Shown here: positions 23,274 through 32,599 of the stretch, one piece after another
Layout: each line of letters starts with the position of its first letter
Position numbering within the stretch: position 1 is the stretch's first letter
Assembly: GCF_031460495.1 (NCBI RefSeq)
Contig: NZ_JAVKTS010000003.1
Coordinates: 62,001 to 126,000, forward strand
Direction of reading: 5' to 3'
Length of the DNA stretch: 64,000 nucleotides
DNA from: Tissierella sp.
GTDB lineage: Bacteria; Bacillota; Clostridia; Tissierellales; Tissierellaceae
Position numbers and translations under genes: made by a program
The notes under the pieces: model-generated
Told to the model about the DNA's origin: nothing
What the model saw: the letters and a program-made list of their open reading frames with translations, nothing else
The model's database searches: none

Positions 23274-25001
23274 TTATTGTGCTTCGTAAAGTTCTCTATA
23301 ATAACTGCCTTTTTTCATGAGCTCATCATGATTTCCTATCTCAATAATTTTACCCTTGCTTAATAAAATTATTTTATCTGCATTTCGAATTGTAGATAGT
23401 CTATGAGCAATAATTAAAGTAGTACGATTTTTAGATATATTCTCAATAGATTTTTGAATTAATTGTTCTGTCTTTGTATCAATGTTGGCAGTTGCCTCAT
23501 CCAGCACAAGAACTGATGGATTGTGGGCAATAGCTCGTGCAAAGGATAGAAGTTGTCTTTGCCCTGCAGAGAAGGTGCTACCCCTTTCCCTTACAGGTTC
23601 ATTGATTCCAAGGGGTAATTCATCTATAAAATCCGATGAACATGATAATTCCAAGGATTTTGATATTTCATCATCAGGGATATTAGTATTAAGACTTATA
23701 TTACTTTTAATATCTCCTGAAAAAAGAAATACATCTTGTAAAACTACTGCTACATTCTTTCTTAAATCCTTCAGCTTATATTCTTTAATATTTACGCCAT
23801 CAATTAAAATTTCACCCTTCTGAATCTCATAGAATCTAGAAATCAGATTAATAATCGTAGTCTTCCCTGCTCCTGTAGCTCCTACAAAAGCTGCAGTCTC
23901 ACCTGGTTCAATATTAAAGCTTAGGTTTTTCAATATCCATTCCTCTTCATTGTAAGCGAAATAAACATTCTTAAATTCAATTTTTCCCCTAAAACTTTCT
24001 ATAGGTAAACCTGCATCTAAATCTTCTAGTATATCCTCCTGATCCAACAACTCAAATATACGATCTGCAGATACTATGGCAGACTGGATAGTATTATAGT
24101 TTTCTGCTAAATCATTAATAGGTGCAAAAAACTGCTTGATATAGTTTGTAAATGCAAATACCACACCTAGCTCAAGAGTTTGGTTCATAATCTTGCCCAT
24201 GCTATACCATACTAATACAGCAATAGTTACATTTTGCAATATCTCAATTATAGGCCTTAGCAAGCTATTCATCTTTATTTGAAATAGTGTGGCTTTATGA
24301 TATTCATCATTTAATTCCTTGAATTCCTTTTGCTTTTCTATTTCTCGATTAAATACTTGTACCAATTTCATTCCAGACAAGTTTTCCGCAAAAAAACCAT
24401 TTATTCTACCAATCAAGCTTTTTACCACTTGAAAGTTCTTTTTGATTTTATTCTTGAAATAATATGTTACTAAGAAAATAAGTGGTACTGCTACAAATCC
24501 TATTAATGCTAAGCTTACATTCATTTTAAACATTATAACTACAATTCCAATTAATAAGAATATATCTCTAAAAAGATTAATCAAAACATCAGTAAACATT
24601 TCGTTAAGAGCTTCAACATCATTAGTAGCTCTTGTTATTAACCTTCCTGAAGAAAATTTATCTAAATAAGATAATGGTAGATGTTGTATATGACTGAAAA
24701 CTTTTTTTCTTAAATTGCTAACAATATTCTGCCCAACACGATTCATAAGATTTATCTGTGCAAATGTGAACAATGAGCCTAAAGCTATGATTACCATATA
24801 TAGGATACCCATGGAAGTAATAGAATAGAACCCTATCTCAGGCCTTTTAAGAATTAGGAAATCATCTATTACAATCTTTAAAATAATTGGTTTTAAAAGC
24901 TCTGCTCCATTTGCTAATAGTACGCAGATAGCTGCCAAAACTACGGTTCTCTTGTGGGGTATCATTAACTTTAATAATCTTAAAACACTATGACGCTTCA
25001 T
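23274..25001 (-). CDS. ABC exporter half-transporter, consensus-type ATPase (heterodimer partner)
   Basis: The 575-aa half transporter has six membrane helices (about 15-310) fused to a nucleotide-binding domain (about 340-575). Walker A is GATGAGKTT, Q-loop NVAVVLQDVFLFSGD, Walker B VLVLDEATANID with the catalytic Glu, and H-loop IIAHRLST. The signature reads FSAGQ rather than LSGGQ. Paired with the neighbouring subunit, this matches heterodimeric exporters of the TM287/288, BmrCD or YheIH kind, in which the degenerate site uses the altered signature of one subunit and the altered Walker B of the other. Such pairs export drugs or lipids. It overlaps the upstream subunit gene by 14 bases and has no obvious terminator of its own. 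Confidence 0.88.
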   Translation of the reverse strand: MKRHSVLRLLKLMIPHKRTVVLAAICVLLANGAELLKPIILKIVIDDFLILKRPEIGFYSITSMGILYMVIIALGSLFTFAQINLMNRVGQNIVSNLRKKVFSHIQHLPLSYLDKFSSGRLITRATNDVEALNEMFTDVLINLFRDIFLLIGIVVIMFKMNVSLALIGFVAVPLIFLVTYYFKNKIKKNFQVVKSLIGRINGFFAENLSGMKLVQVFNREIEKQKEFKELNDEYHKATLFQIKMNSLLRPIIEILQNVTIAVLVWYSMGKIMNQTLELGVVFAFTNYIKQFFAPINDLAENYNTIQSAIVSADRIFELLDQEDILEDLDAGLPIESFRGKIEFKNVYFAYNEEEWILKNLSFNIEPGETAAFVGATGAGKTTIINLISRFYEIQKGEILIDGVNIKEYKLKDLRKNVAVVLQDVFLFSGDIKSNISLNTNIPDDEISKSLELSCSSDFIDELPLGINEPVRERGSTFSAGQRQLLSFARAIAHNPSVLVLDEATANIDTKTEQLIQKSIENISKNRTTLIIAHRLSTIRNADKIILLSKGKIIEIGNHDELMKKGSYYRELYEAQ

Positions 25002-26748
25002 GGTTCACCTTCTCTCGCATTTCTTCTTTATATTGCTCCTCATAAATTTCAAAATATGCTCCTTCTTTTTCTAGAAGCTCTTCATGGGTTCCACTCTCTA
25101 CTATTTCCCCATGGTCCATTACAATAATTTCATCTGCATGTTTTATAGCTGAAATACGATGAGCAATAATGATGCCTGTCTTACCAATTAATATATCTTT
25201 AAAATGGTCAATAATGCTCTCCTCTGTTTTTGTATCAACAGCAGATAAAGCGTCATCCAAGATAAGTATACTTGGATTTTTTACAATTGCCCTTGCAATT
25301 GAAATCCTTTGTTTTTGACCTCCAGAAAGATTTACTCCCCTTTCACCTATTACAGTATCAAATCCATTAGGAAAATCTATAATATTATCATAAATGCAGC
25401 TTGATTTAGTAGCATCTTCAATTTCTTCATCCGAGTATATATCTCTAAAGAACTGAATACTTTCTTTAATAGTGGATGAAAAAAGGAAATTATCTTGTGG
25501 TACATATCCTATATTTTCACGAAGAACTTTCAAAGGATAATCATTGATATCTTGCCCATCTATGAATATCTTTCCTCTTTCAACATTATAAAGCCTTAGT
25601 AAAAGGTTCACCAAAGTAGTTTTTCCACTACCCGTTTTACCTATAATTCCTACTGTTTTTCCTTCACTAATTTTAAAACTAATATCTTTTAAAGCTAACT
25701 CTTCTACTCCTGGATAATTAAATCTTAAATTCTTTATTTCTATACTCCCTTTTATTTCTTTTAAAGACTGATCTCCAGTTTCATGAGTAATATCTGATTT
25801 TGTTTGAAAAATTGCATCTAGTCTTTTAAATGAAGCTAAGCCTTTTTGAGTTATATTAATTACTCTACCTATTGATGTAATTGGTTTTACAATCAAAGTA
25901 AGATATCCATTAAAAGCAATAAAATCTCCAAGGGTAATTACATTGTTTTTCACCATATTACTACCGTAGATAAGACTAATCATAAAGCTTATACCAAAGC
26001 ACAGTTCAATCATTGGTGAAAGAATAGAAGAAACCCTAACCATTTTTATATTAGATTCTTTCATTTTTTCATTTAAATCATCAAATCTATGAACTTCGTC
26101 CTTCTCCTGTACATAGGATTTGATTACTCGAATGCCTGAGATGTTTTCTTGTACACGATCTGATATAGCTGCAAAATTTTCTTGAACTGTTCTAAACCTC
26201 TTTTGTACTAGTCCACCAATTTTAATCATTAAGAGCAAGATTACTGGAATAGGCAAAAGAGCTAATATAGTTAATCTCAAGTCTATGGTTCTAGCCATGG
26301 ATGCAATAACCACTATACACATTCCTGTACCGTGAATTATATGGGCTAAACCTGGCCCAAAGGACATTCTTACTGCAGAGATGTCATTAATAGCATATGC
26401 TAGTAGATCTCCCGTTTTCCTCTCGTGATAGAATTGTACTGGAAGTGTTTGAAAATGGGCAAACAAACTTTGTCTCAAATAACACTCCATATTTCTTGAA
26501 CTCCCTAAAATGAGATATCTCCATATATATCTTGTAAAAAATGCTGCTACTGCAACGACGATCATCATCCATAAATAGAAGAATATTTGCCCCCTATCTA
26601 TATTTTCTAATCTTAATAGGTCTATAATTATGCCCAAAAGCTTAGGCCCAAAGGTCTGGATATAGGTACTTAACATTAGAAATACAACCCCTATGGTGTA
26701 ATGTATCCAATGCTTCTTGAAAAAATTTATTATAGCATTTCCTTTCAT
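24988..26748 (-). CDS. ABC exporter half-transporter with degenerate Walker B (heterodimer partner)
   Basis: The 586-aa half transporter has six helices (about 15-310) and an ATPase domain (about 345-586): GKTGSGKTT, VPQDNFLFSST, signature LSGGQKQRIS and ILILDDALSAVD. In the last motif the catalytic Glu after the Walker B Asp is replaced by Asp, which marks the low-activity site in heterodimeric exporters. The signature here is canonical, complementing the partner with FSAGQ. The two genes overlap, with this one first. The substrate is unknown; no regulator adjoins. ATG 26748 has GGAGG seven bases before it. The divergent secreted-protein gene shares the 210-base upstream region. Confidence 0.88.
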   Translation of the reverse strand: MKGNAIINFFKKHWIHYTIGVVFLMLSTYIQTFGPKLLGIIIDLLRLENIDRGQIFFYLWMMIVVAVAAFFTRYIWRYLILGSSRNMECYLRQSLFAHFQTLPVQFYHERKTGDLLAYAINDISAVRMSFGPGLAHIIHGTGMCIVVIASMARTIDLRLTILALLPIPVILLLMIKIGGLVQKRFRTVQENFAAISDRVQENISGIRVIKSYVQEKDEVHRFDDLNEKMKESNIKMVRVSSILSPMIELCFGISFMISLIYGSNMVKNNVITLGDFIAFNGYLTLIVKPITSIGRVINITQKGLASFKRLDAIFQTKSDITHETGDQSLKEIKGSIEIKNLRFNYPGVEELALKDISFKISEGKTVGIIGKTGSGKTTLVNLLLRLYNVERGKIFIDGQDINDYPLKVLRENIGYVPQDNFLFSSTIKESIQFFRDIYSDEEIEDATKSSCIYDNIIDFPNGFDTVIGERGVNLSGGQKQRISIARAIVKNPSILILDDALSAVDTKTEESIIDHFKDILIGKTGIIIAHRISAIKHADEIIVMDHGEIVESGTHEELLEKEGAYFEIYEEQYKEEMREKVNHEAS

Positions 26749-26958
26749 ATGTTGCCTCCATTATGTATAAAATTTGTTTAGACTCTCTAAATATTATATC
26801 ATAATATTATAATAATTGGGATTTTTTATATAATAAAAAATTTTCTTGCACATAGGTAGTGAGAGAAGGTGTGTAACTGTAACCATATTGTTACTGGATT
26901 AATGCTGATAAAATAGAATATACTATTGTTAATAAGTAAAAGTGAGGGGATAATAAAA

Positions 26959-28023
26959 GTGAAAAAATCTATATCATTTCTACTATTGTTAATAATTTGT
27001 GTTTCTATATTTTCTTTTGTAGTTGCAGAGGATGATTATACTGTAAAAAACAGTACAATTACTGAGACAGGAGATTTTTTAAGTATTAATATCTCTGTAC
27101 CTTATTTTGATGGCTTTAAGGGTGCTGACAAGGTAAACAAGGAAATTGAAGTCCTAGTTAAAAACTCCATAGAGGATATCAGAGCTACGGCGACTTTAAT
27201 GAAGGAATATCATGAAGAGAATCTTGACAGCAGTGCGGTATTCTGGACTCAAAAAGCTATTTTAGATATTTCCTATGACTATTTTTTGAACAAAGATTTA
27301 CTATCTCTACAATTAAACTTCTCTAGCTATTCAGGTGGTGCCCATGGAATGTATTATGTTATTCCTATAAATGTCAATACTTTTACTGGTGAAATATACG
27401 AATTTAAGGACTTATTTAAATCTAACTCATCTGTTGAAGTAATAGAAAAAAAGATTATTGAAACTATGGATAAATCTCCGAATAATTATTTTGAGGACTA
27501 TGATAAAGTAGTAAAAGACAAGAATGGTGATTTTTTATTCTATATTGATGGAGACAAAATAGTTGTTTATTTTACCCTTTATGAAATAGCTCCTTATGCA
27601 GGAGGAATGCATCGTTTTGTATTTGAGGGAAATGAATTAAAGGAACTACTAAAGGATGAGATTTATAACTCTATGAAAGAAGAAAAATCTCTAGATGCAA
27701 TTAGGTTTAATGGTCTTAGTTTATCTGCACAAGAAGTTGTATTGGATGATTATGTTCCTATGATTCCTCTTCGTGTTGTTGCTGAATCTCTTGGCTATAA
27801 GGTTGATTGGAATAAGAAAGATGGCCCTACTGTAGCAGGTAAGCCTCTTAACGATATTGAATATAAAACAATAAAAGGCACTAGCTATGTTCCTATGGAA
27901 TATTTTACTGAATTATTAAAAGAAAATGTAAGTTTCGGTACTTCACAATATATTAATACCAATAATAAAAATTATGATTTAATTGATAGCACTATTATAA
28001 GGATATTTAAAGAAACTAATTAA
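26959..28023 (+). CDS. Secreted protein, DUF3298/DUF4163-like with copper amine oxidase N-terminal-like domain
   Basis: The product of 354 aa starts with a signal peptide (KKSISFLLLLIICVSIFSF, cut after VVAED). The first domain (about 25-110) has the alternating pattern typical of DUF4163, and the next (about 110-225) contains SYSGGAHGMYYVIPINVN and YEIAPYAGGMHRF, typical of DUF3298. The last third (about 240-310) has MIPLRVVAESLGYKVDW and a following Y...VPMEYF, the copper_amine_oxidN stalk domain seen in many clostridial envelope proteins. It probably acts at the cell surface; no enzymatic role is established. The frame starts at TTG 26926, but GAGGGGATAATAAAA places the start at GTG 26959, which makes a proper signal peptide. 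Confidence 0.8.
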   Translation: MKKSISFLLLLIICVSIFSFVVAEDDYTVKNSTITETGDFLSINISVPYFDGFKGADKVNKEIEVLVKNSIEDIRATATLMKEYHEENLDSSAVFWTQKAILDISYDYFLNKDLLSLQLNFSSYSGGAHGMYYVIPINVNTFTGEIYEFKDLFKSNSSVEVIEKKIIETMDKSPNNYFEDYDKVVKDKNGDFLFYIDGDKIVVYFTLYEIAPYAGGMHRFVFEGNELKELLKDEIYNSMKEEKSLDAIRFNGLSLSAQEVVLDDYVPMIPLRVVAESLGYKVDWNKKDGPTVAGKPLNDIEYKTIKGTSYVPMEYFTELLKENVSFGTSQYINTNNKNYDLIDSTIIRIFKETN

Positions 28024-28045
28024 TTTTAATATATAAACTAGAAAA

Positions 28046-28095
28046 TATCAAAAAGGGATAAATAGCTAATTAAAGCTATTTATCCCTCTTTGATA
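28046..28095. terminator. Bidirectional terminator between convergent genes
   Basis: A stem of more than 20 bp (GATAAATAGCT against AGCTATTTATC, flanked by AAAAAGG and CCTCTTT) between the stop of the DUF3298 gene and the stop of the convergent 174-aa gene. Confidence 0.8.
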
Positions 28096-28108
28096 TTAAA
28101 TATCTATT

Positions 28109-28633
28109 CTATGCTTGTTTGCCTTCTGCTTTTTTCTCATATTTCTTTACTTCATTGTTTTTATAAACAAAAACTCTAGTACCATCTTCTAATACTTGTT
28201 CTTCCATTTTCTGTCCATTTATATAGCTTCCATCTTTATTCACTTGTATATCTAAATTTCTATCATCCATAGCTAATTTATAGTTTCCAATTGATGGTAC
28301 CAATGAATTATAACTATCAAAAACAGGAACAACAAACACACTAACTTGAGTTGCATCTATTTCAACAGATGTTGAAGCATCTCCACTTGTGTTAGGTCCA
28401 GAAATACAACTTCCTGATATATCTTTGTTAAATGCATTTGATTCTGCACTGGCTTCTACTTTAATACTGTTACTAAGATCTATTTCACATGAACCTTGTT
28501 TCCCTGGTCTTTTCCAGCTATTGCAAGGATTGTTATTATACCAAGAGCCATAGTTTTGAGGTCTAGCCATACTAATATAATTATCATTGTTTTCAGTTTC
28601 AGTTATCCACATATGATATCTTTGCTCATCCAT
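28109..28633 (-). CDS. Hypothetical protein, 174 aa
   Basis: I do not recognise it. It has no signal peptide or membrane segment. Residues 1-50 are rich in Asn, Tyr, Trp and Gly (ARPQNYGSWYNNNPCNSW), the middle (50-95) is Ser/Ala/Asp-rich with two cysteines, and the C-terminal half is beta-like and ends in a lysine-rich tail. ATG 28633 follows AAAGGGGGTGA. It sits alone between the terminator at 28046-28095 and an unremarkable 230-base gap, where the only structure is a hairpin at 28776-28816. The composition recalls spore-surface proteins, but that is impression only. Confidence 0.55.
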   Translation of the reverse strand: MDEQRYHMWITETENNDNYISMARPQNYGSWYNNNPCNSWKRPGKQGSCEIDLSNSIKVEASAESNAFNKDISGSCISGPNTSGDASTSVEIDATQVSVFVVPVFDSYNSLVPSIGNYKLAMDDRNLDIQVNKDGSYINGQKMEEQVLEDGTRVFVYKNNEVKKYEKKAEGKQA

Positions 28634-28775
28634 TTTTATTCACCCCCTTTCTATGTAAGATATAAACTATTAGTTGCTCAGAAAAAGGGTTTTTTATCTT
28701 TATAAAGTATTCATCTATTATATATTATGGTATGTCTCAATTTTTGTGCATTATTTTTTACTATCTACATAAACA

Positions 28776-28816
28776 ATGGCTATGGAAATGGAATTTACTC
28801 CCATTTGCATAGCCAT
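28776..28816. repeat. Inverted repeat after the glyoxalase gene
   Basis: Arms ATGGCTATGGAAATGG and CCATTTGCATAGCCAT (one mismatch) lie 48 bases after the glyoxalase stop. There is no clear T-run, so it may be a weak terminator or a stability hairpin. Confidence 0.5.
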
Positions 28817-28863
28817 AACCTGTTCTATTTTACAGTATATTAATAAATTTTTTTATTGCCTCA

Positions 28864-29244
28864 TTATCCCCTTAATACTTCAACTTCATATCCGTCTGGA
28901 TCAGTTACAAAATAAAACCTAGGTGGACTTCCTGGAAGACCCATTAATTCTGTAACTTCATATCCCATTTCCATATGTTTTTCTCTAGAAGCTTCTAGAT
29001 CATCTACGGAAACTGCTATATGACTAAACCCATCACCTATTACATATGGTTTTTCTGGATTATAATTATATGTTAATTCTAATTCATATTTTCCTGATTC
29101 ATCTGATAGATAAACTAATGTAAATTCATCTTCTGGATAATCCTTCCTGCGTGTTTCTGTTAATCCTAAAGCTTCTGTGTAAAATTTAAAGGATTTTTCT
29201 AAATCCATTACTCTTATGCAAGTGTGAAGCATTTTGCATTTCAT
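28864..29244 (-). CDS. gloA: Lactoylglutathione lyase / glyoxalase I-like protein
   Basis: The 126-aa VOC-fold protein is laid out like glyoxalase I: MLHTCIRVMDLEKSFKFYTEALGL opens it (first metal His in LHTCIRV, shown here as MLHTCIRVMDLEKS). Then come FTLVYLSDES with ELELTYNY (Glu), GFSHIAVSVDD (His), and YFVTDPDGYEVEVLRG (Glu in EVE). Four metal ligands H/E/H/E are present. Glyoxalase I isomerises the methylglyoxal-thiol hemithioacetal; in thiol-poor Firmicutes the cofactor may be bacillithiol or another thiol. It stands alone with an AAGGAG site. Confidence 0.85.
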   Translation of the reverse strand: MKCKMLHTCIRVMDLEKSFKFYTEALGLTETRRKDYPEDEFTLVYLSDESGKYELELTYNYNPEKPYVIGDGFSHIAVSVDDLEASREKHMEMGYEVTELMGLPGSPPRFYFVTDPDGYEVEVLRG

Positions 29245-29352
29245 AAAATAACCACTCCTTTTTTATTGTTAATTAGCTTATATACATATTATACCCTTAA
29301 TAATATCAAATAAATAGGGAATAATAATTTAAAACTATTAGGAGGAGATAAT

Positions 29353-29595
29353 ATGTCAATTTTACAAATAGATACTAGTGGCTATACTGCAAGCGATGTA
29401 AACAGTGTTGTTTTACGTACTTTTAGTTCATTGCCTGTAGGTGAGAAAATGATGTTAATAAATGATAGTGATCTTTCACATGCATTTAAGCAATTAGAGG
29501 AAAACCAGTATGGTAAATTTGAATGGGAATATATCGAAGAAGGTCCTGATGTATGGAAGGTATCCTTGGCAAAGAAATATCTTAATTATATATAA
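29353..29595 (+). CDS. DUF2249 family protein
   Basis: The 80-aa protein matches DUF2249 in its compact alpha/beta layout: an N-terminal strand ending in LQIDTSGY, a helix, SLPVGEKMMLINDSDLS, and a C-terminal strand pair FEWEYIEEGPDVWKVSLAK. It is related in fold to TusA/SirA-like proteins but lacks their Cys. Family members occur next to hemerythrin or sulfur/nitrogen-metabolism genes; here it precedes the tRNA selenouridine gene by 149 bases on the same strand. GGAGGAGATAAT precedes ATG. Function unknown. Confidence 0.75.
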   Translation: MSILQIDTSGYTASDVNSVVLRTFSSLPVGEKMMLINDSDLSHAFKQLEENQYGKFEWEYIEEGPDVWKVSLAKKYLNYI

Positions 29596-29744
29596 TATTT
29601 TAAATAGATAGCATCTTAGGATTGCTATCTATTTTCTTGTTATTAAAAATATTTATACAAACTCCTCTATCATTGATAATATTAATGGTATATAATATAT
29701 ATTGCTTGCATTAATGTAAATCATAGTAAAGAAGGGAATTTTAT

Positions 29745-30785
29745 ATGTTTAAAGTAGTTGATTATGAAGATATAGATGAAAACAGAATAGATGAAAATCA
29801 CATATTAATAGACCTCAGATCTCCTAGTGAATACAATTCTGAGACTATACCAGGTGCTATTAATATTCCAATTTTCAACGATGAGGAAAGAAAGTTAATA
29901 GGAACAATTTATAAGCAAGAGAGTATAGAAAAGGCAAAAAAAGTTGGCATGGAGACAGCATCAAGGCGACTTCCAAGTATTTATGAAGAGGTGAGCGCCC
30001 TAGATAAGGAATATGGCAATCTGATTTTTTTCTGTGCAAGAGGTGGTTTTAGGAGCAGTTCTATAGTTTCTCTTTTTAGATCTATAGGTATTAATTCTAT
30101 TAAACTTAATGGTGGATATAATGGATATAGAAGATTTATCAATGAAAATCTCCCTACTATTATGAATGAAATCCAGTTTGTAGTTCTTTATGGAAATACC
30201 GGGACAGGTAAAACTCATATATTACAATCCCTTAAAGCAGAAGGAATGGATATTCTAGATCTTGAGGGTTGTGCTAATCATAGGGGATCCCTCCTTGGTG
30301 GCGTTGGATTAGGTGAGCAGAACACTCAAAAAATGTTTGAATCACTTATTTACGAATCTCTGAAAAACAGAAAATCAAATCTTGTGTTTTTAGAGGGTGA
30401 AAGTAAAAGAATAGGTAAAGATATAATACCTAATTATCTATATGAGGCCATGAACAAGGGGATTAACCTAAAAATTGAAGCTAGCATAGAAAGAAGAGTT
30501 GATATTCTCCTAAAAGATTATGTTCATGGAATTGATGATGAAATAATAACTTCCATAAACTTTCTGAGAAAATACTTAGGCGATGCTAATATTGATAGAT
30601 ATATAGATTCTATTAACAAACATGATTATAGACCAGTAATAGAAGAACTGATAATTAAATATTACGATCCACTTTATGGACATAAAAATAGGATTCATCA
30701 TGCAATATTTCATAATGAAAAAACTCTTGTAACAGCCAAAAATATTATTGAATGGGTTAATGATATGAAAGAAGATTCTAAATAA
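29745..30785 (+). CDS. mnmH: tRNA 2-selenouridine/geranyl-2-thiouridine synthase
   Basis: The 346-aa protein has an N-terminal rhodanese domain (about 1-135) with LIDLRSPSEYNSETIPGAINIP and active-site FFCARGGFRSSS (Cys near 97). A P-loop domain follows with YGNTGTGKTHIL (about 150-161) and EGESKRIG. This is the MnmH/SelU architecture, which geranylates and then selenates the wobble 2-thiouridine of Lys, Glu and Gln tRNAs using selenophosphate. Its presence implies a selenophosphate synthetase (SelD) elsewhere. ATG 29745 follows AGAAGGGAA. The stop codon is inside the terminator hairpin 30771-30802. Confidence 0.92.
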   Translation: MFKVVDYEDIDENRIDENHILIDLRSPSEYNSETIPGAINIPIFNDEERKLIGTIYKQESIEKAKKVGMETASRRLPSIYEEVSALDKEYGNLIFFCARGGFRSSSIVSLFRSIGINSIKLNGGYNGYRRFINENLPTIMNEIQFVVLYGNTGTGKTHILQSLKAEGMDILDLEGCANHRGSLLGGVGLGEQNTQKMFESLIYESLKNRKSNLVFLEGESKRIGKDIIPNYLYEAMNKGINLKIEASIERRVDILLKDYVHGIDDEIITSINFLRKYLGDANIDRYIDSINKHDYRPVIEELIIKYYDPLYGHKNRIHHAIFHNEKTLVTAKNIIEWVNDMKEDSK

Positions 30786-30806
30786 TATTATTTAGAATCT
30801 TCTTTA
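30771..30806 (+). terminator. Terminator overlapping the mnmH stop
   Basis: GAAGATTCTAAATAAT and ATTATTTAGAATCTTC form a 16-bp stem; the stop codon of mnmH lies in its first arm. Confidence 0.8.
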
Positions 30807-30817
30807 TGTTTAATAGT

Positions 30818-31582
30818 TTATGAAGCAAATTTTGCTAAATCTTCATCTACCTCTAATAATTTATATATGGACTTAGCTACTACATACACCAATATCATAA
30901 ATATATTAAAAGCTAAAAATGTAGTTAGGCTATAAAACCTTGGTGACATATTGCTTGCAAAGAACGCCTTGGCAAAAGGTGGTTCTATTAAATAACAATA
31001 GTTTGATTTAGCAAATATATTAAATGTATAAATTAATAAATGATAAATATTAGTAAAATATAATATAGATTTCAGGCTAATTTTATTAATCCTATATTCA
31101 TCAACTACTAAGATATATAGTGTAGACCATAACAACGCTATATGCCCTAAGAAAAAGGATATATTGGTATAATGTGGAAATGAGAATGGGTCTAAGTCAG
31201 TAGGCATCACCAGAGCTAATATAGCTCCCGCAACCCCCCAGTAGCATCCTACATTTTTAAATATCTTTTTATCTGTTATCAACGCAAGAATTGTAAATAT
31301 AATGGCAATTCTACAGTTATATAGTGGTAAGCTCTCTTTTATAGTAAAGTAACCAGAAAAGCTATACCACAAATACAAAACTATCTGCTGTAAACTCAAT
31401 GCTATAATCATAGCAATTTTAAAATATTTACCTAACTGAGAATTTCTAAGTTTTCCTTTATATTTTATTATAAATTCCACTCCAATAAATGCAATAAATA
31501 TCAATGCAAGATGTTTTAGACTCCATATTGGAAATACATAACCATCAGGATTGCCCCTAAAAAAATATCTTATCCACTCCAC
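30818..31582 (-). CDS. YwaF/TIGR02206-type integral membrane protein
   Basis: The 254-aa protein has about seven membrane helices. It begins MEWIRYFFRGNPDGYVFPIW, and conserved features of the group are visible: LPLYNCRIAII in the helix-3 region, a Gly-rich GCYWGVAGAILALVMP, and a His in the DPFSFPHYTNISFFLGHIALLW region. Family members are common in Firmicutes and have no established role. The GTG start at 31582 follows AGGAGG by 8 bases. It ends near the convergent mnmH terminator and starts 13 bases after the trpS stop, so it may be cotranscribed with trpS and respond to tryptophan starvation. Confidence 0.78.
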   Translation of the reverse strand: MEWIRYFFRGNPDGYVFPIWSLKHLALIFIAFIGVEFIIKYKGKLRNSQLGKYFKIAMIIALSLQQIVLYLWYSFSGYFTIKESLPLYNCRIAIIFTILALITDKKIFKNVGCYWGVAGAILALVMPTDLDPFSFPHYTNISFFLGHIALLWSTLYILVVDEYRINKISLKSILYFTNIYHLLIYTFNIFAKSNYCYLIEPPFAKAFFASNMSPRFYSLTTFLAFNIFMILVYVVAKSIYKLLEVDEDLAKFAS

Positions 31583-31594
31583 AATTTAATCCTC

Positions 31595-32587
31595 CTATTT
31601 AGGTATAAATCCTACCTTTTTATAGACCTTTCTAAGTGTCTTCATAGCCTGATATTCAGCCTTTTCTGCTCCAGCCTTATATATCTTTTCTAAATAATCC
31701 TTATTTTTTATAAGATAATCATATTTCTCTTGAATAGGTGAAAGTCCTTCTGTAATCAATTCTGCCAAGTCTTCTTTGAATTTTCCATATCCCTGTCCTT
31801 CATAACGACTAATTATTTGAGGTATTTCTTCCTTTGAAAATATAGAGTAAATGGTCAGTAGATTCTTTAATCCTAGTTGCTCATCATTATAGGCCATTAT
31901 TCCCAAGGAATCAGTGACTGCTCTTTTGATTTTTCTTCTAATAGCATCTTTATCATCTAAGATTAATATATATCCATTTTCATCAGAATCAGATTTACTC
32001 ATCTTTGATTCTGGATCTTGAAGACTCATTATCCTAGCTCCAACTTCCTTGATTAGAGGATCTGGCACTTTGAAAGTATCACTATATTTATTGTTAAATC
32101 TTTCTGCTAAGTCTCTCGCTAACTCTAAATGTTGTTTTTGATCGTCCCCTACTGGAACTAAGTCTGCTTGATATAAAAGTATGTCTGAAGCCATCAAGAC
32201 AGGATAAGTGAATAAGGCTGCATTTAGATTTTCCTCAGATTTCTTAGACTTTTCTTTAAATTGAGTCATTCTATTTAATTGTCCCATATATGAAATACTA
32301 TTTAACACCCAAGTCAACTCAGCATGGGCCGGCACATGGGATTGTATGAATAATGAAGTTTTTTCAGGATCAATACCACAAGCTAAGTATACTGCTAAAA
32401 GCTCTAATGTCTTTTTTCTCAGTTCCTTAGGTACTTGTGGCACTGTAATAGCGTGCATATCAACTATACAATAATAACAATCATATTCATCCTGTAATTC
32501 CACCCAATTTTTTATAGCTCCTATATAATTACCAATGGTCAATGCCCCTGATGGTTGAACTGCACTAAATACAATTTTCTTTTCCAT
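31595..32587 (-). CDS. trpS: Tryptophanyl-tRNA synthetase
   Basis: The 330-aa class I synthetase starts KKIVFSAVQPSGALTIGNYIG (TIGN replaces HIGH). It contains the KMSKS loop as SKMSKSDS (about 195), preceded by MSLQDPESKMSK, and a normal C-terminal helical region. The reaction attaches tryptophan to its tRNA with ATP. The open frame extends to 32689 through the T-box leader, but AGGAGGGATATC before ATG 32587 fixes the start. It is controlled by the upstream T-box, whose specifier reads TGG. The YwaF-like gene follows in the same direction. Confidence 0.95.
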   Translation of the reverse strand: MEKKIVFSAVQPSGALTIGNYIGAIKNWVELQDEYDCYYCIVDMHAITVPQVPKELRKKTLELLAVYLACGIDPEKTSLFIQSHVPAHAELTWVLNSISYMGQLNRMTQFKEKSKKSEENLNAALFTYPVLMASDILLYQADLVPVGDDQKQHLELARDLAERFNNKYSDTFKVPDPLIKEVGARIMSLQDPESKMSKSDSDENGYILILDDKDAIRRKIKRAVTDSLGIMAYNDEQLGLKNLLTIYSIFSKEEIPQIISRYEGQGYGKFKEDLAELITEGLSPIQEKYDYLIKNKDYLEKIYKAGAEKAEYQAMKTLRKVYKKVGFIPK

Positions 32588-32599
32588 GATATCCCTCCT

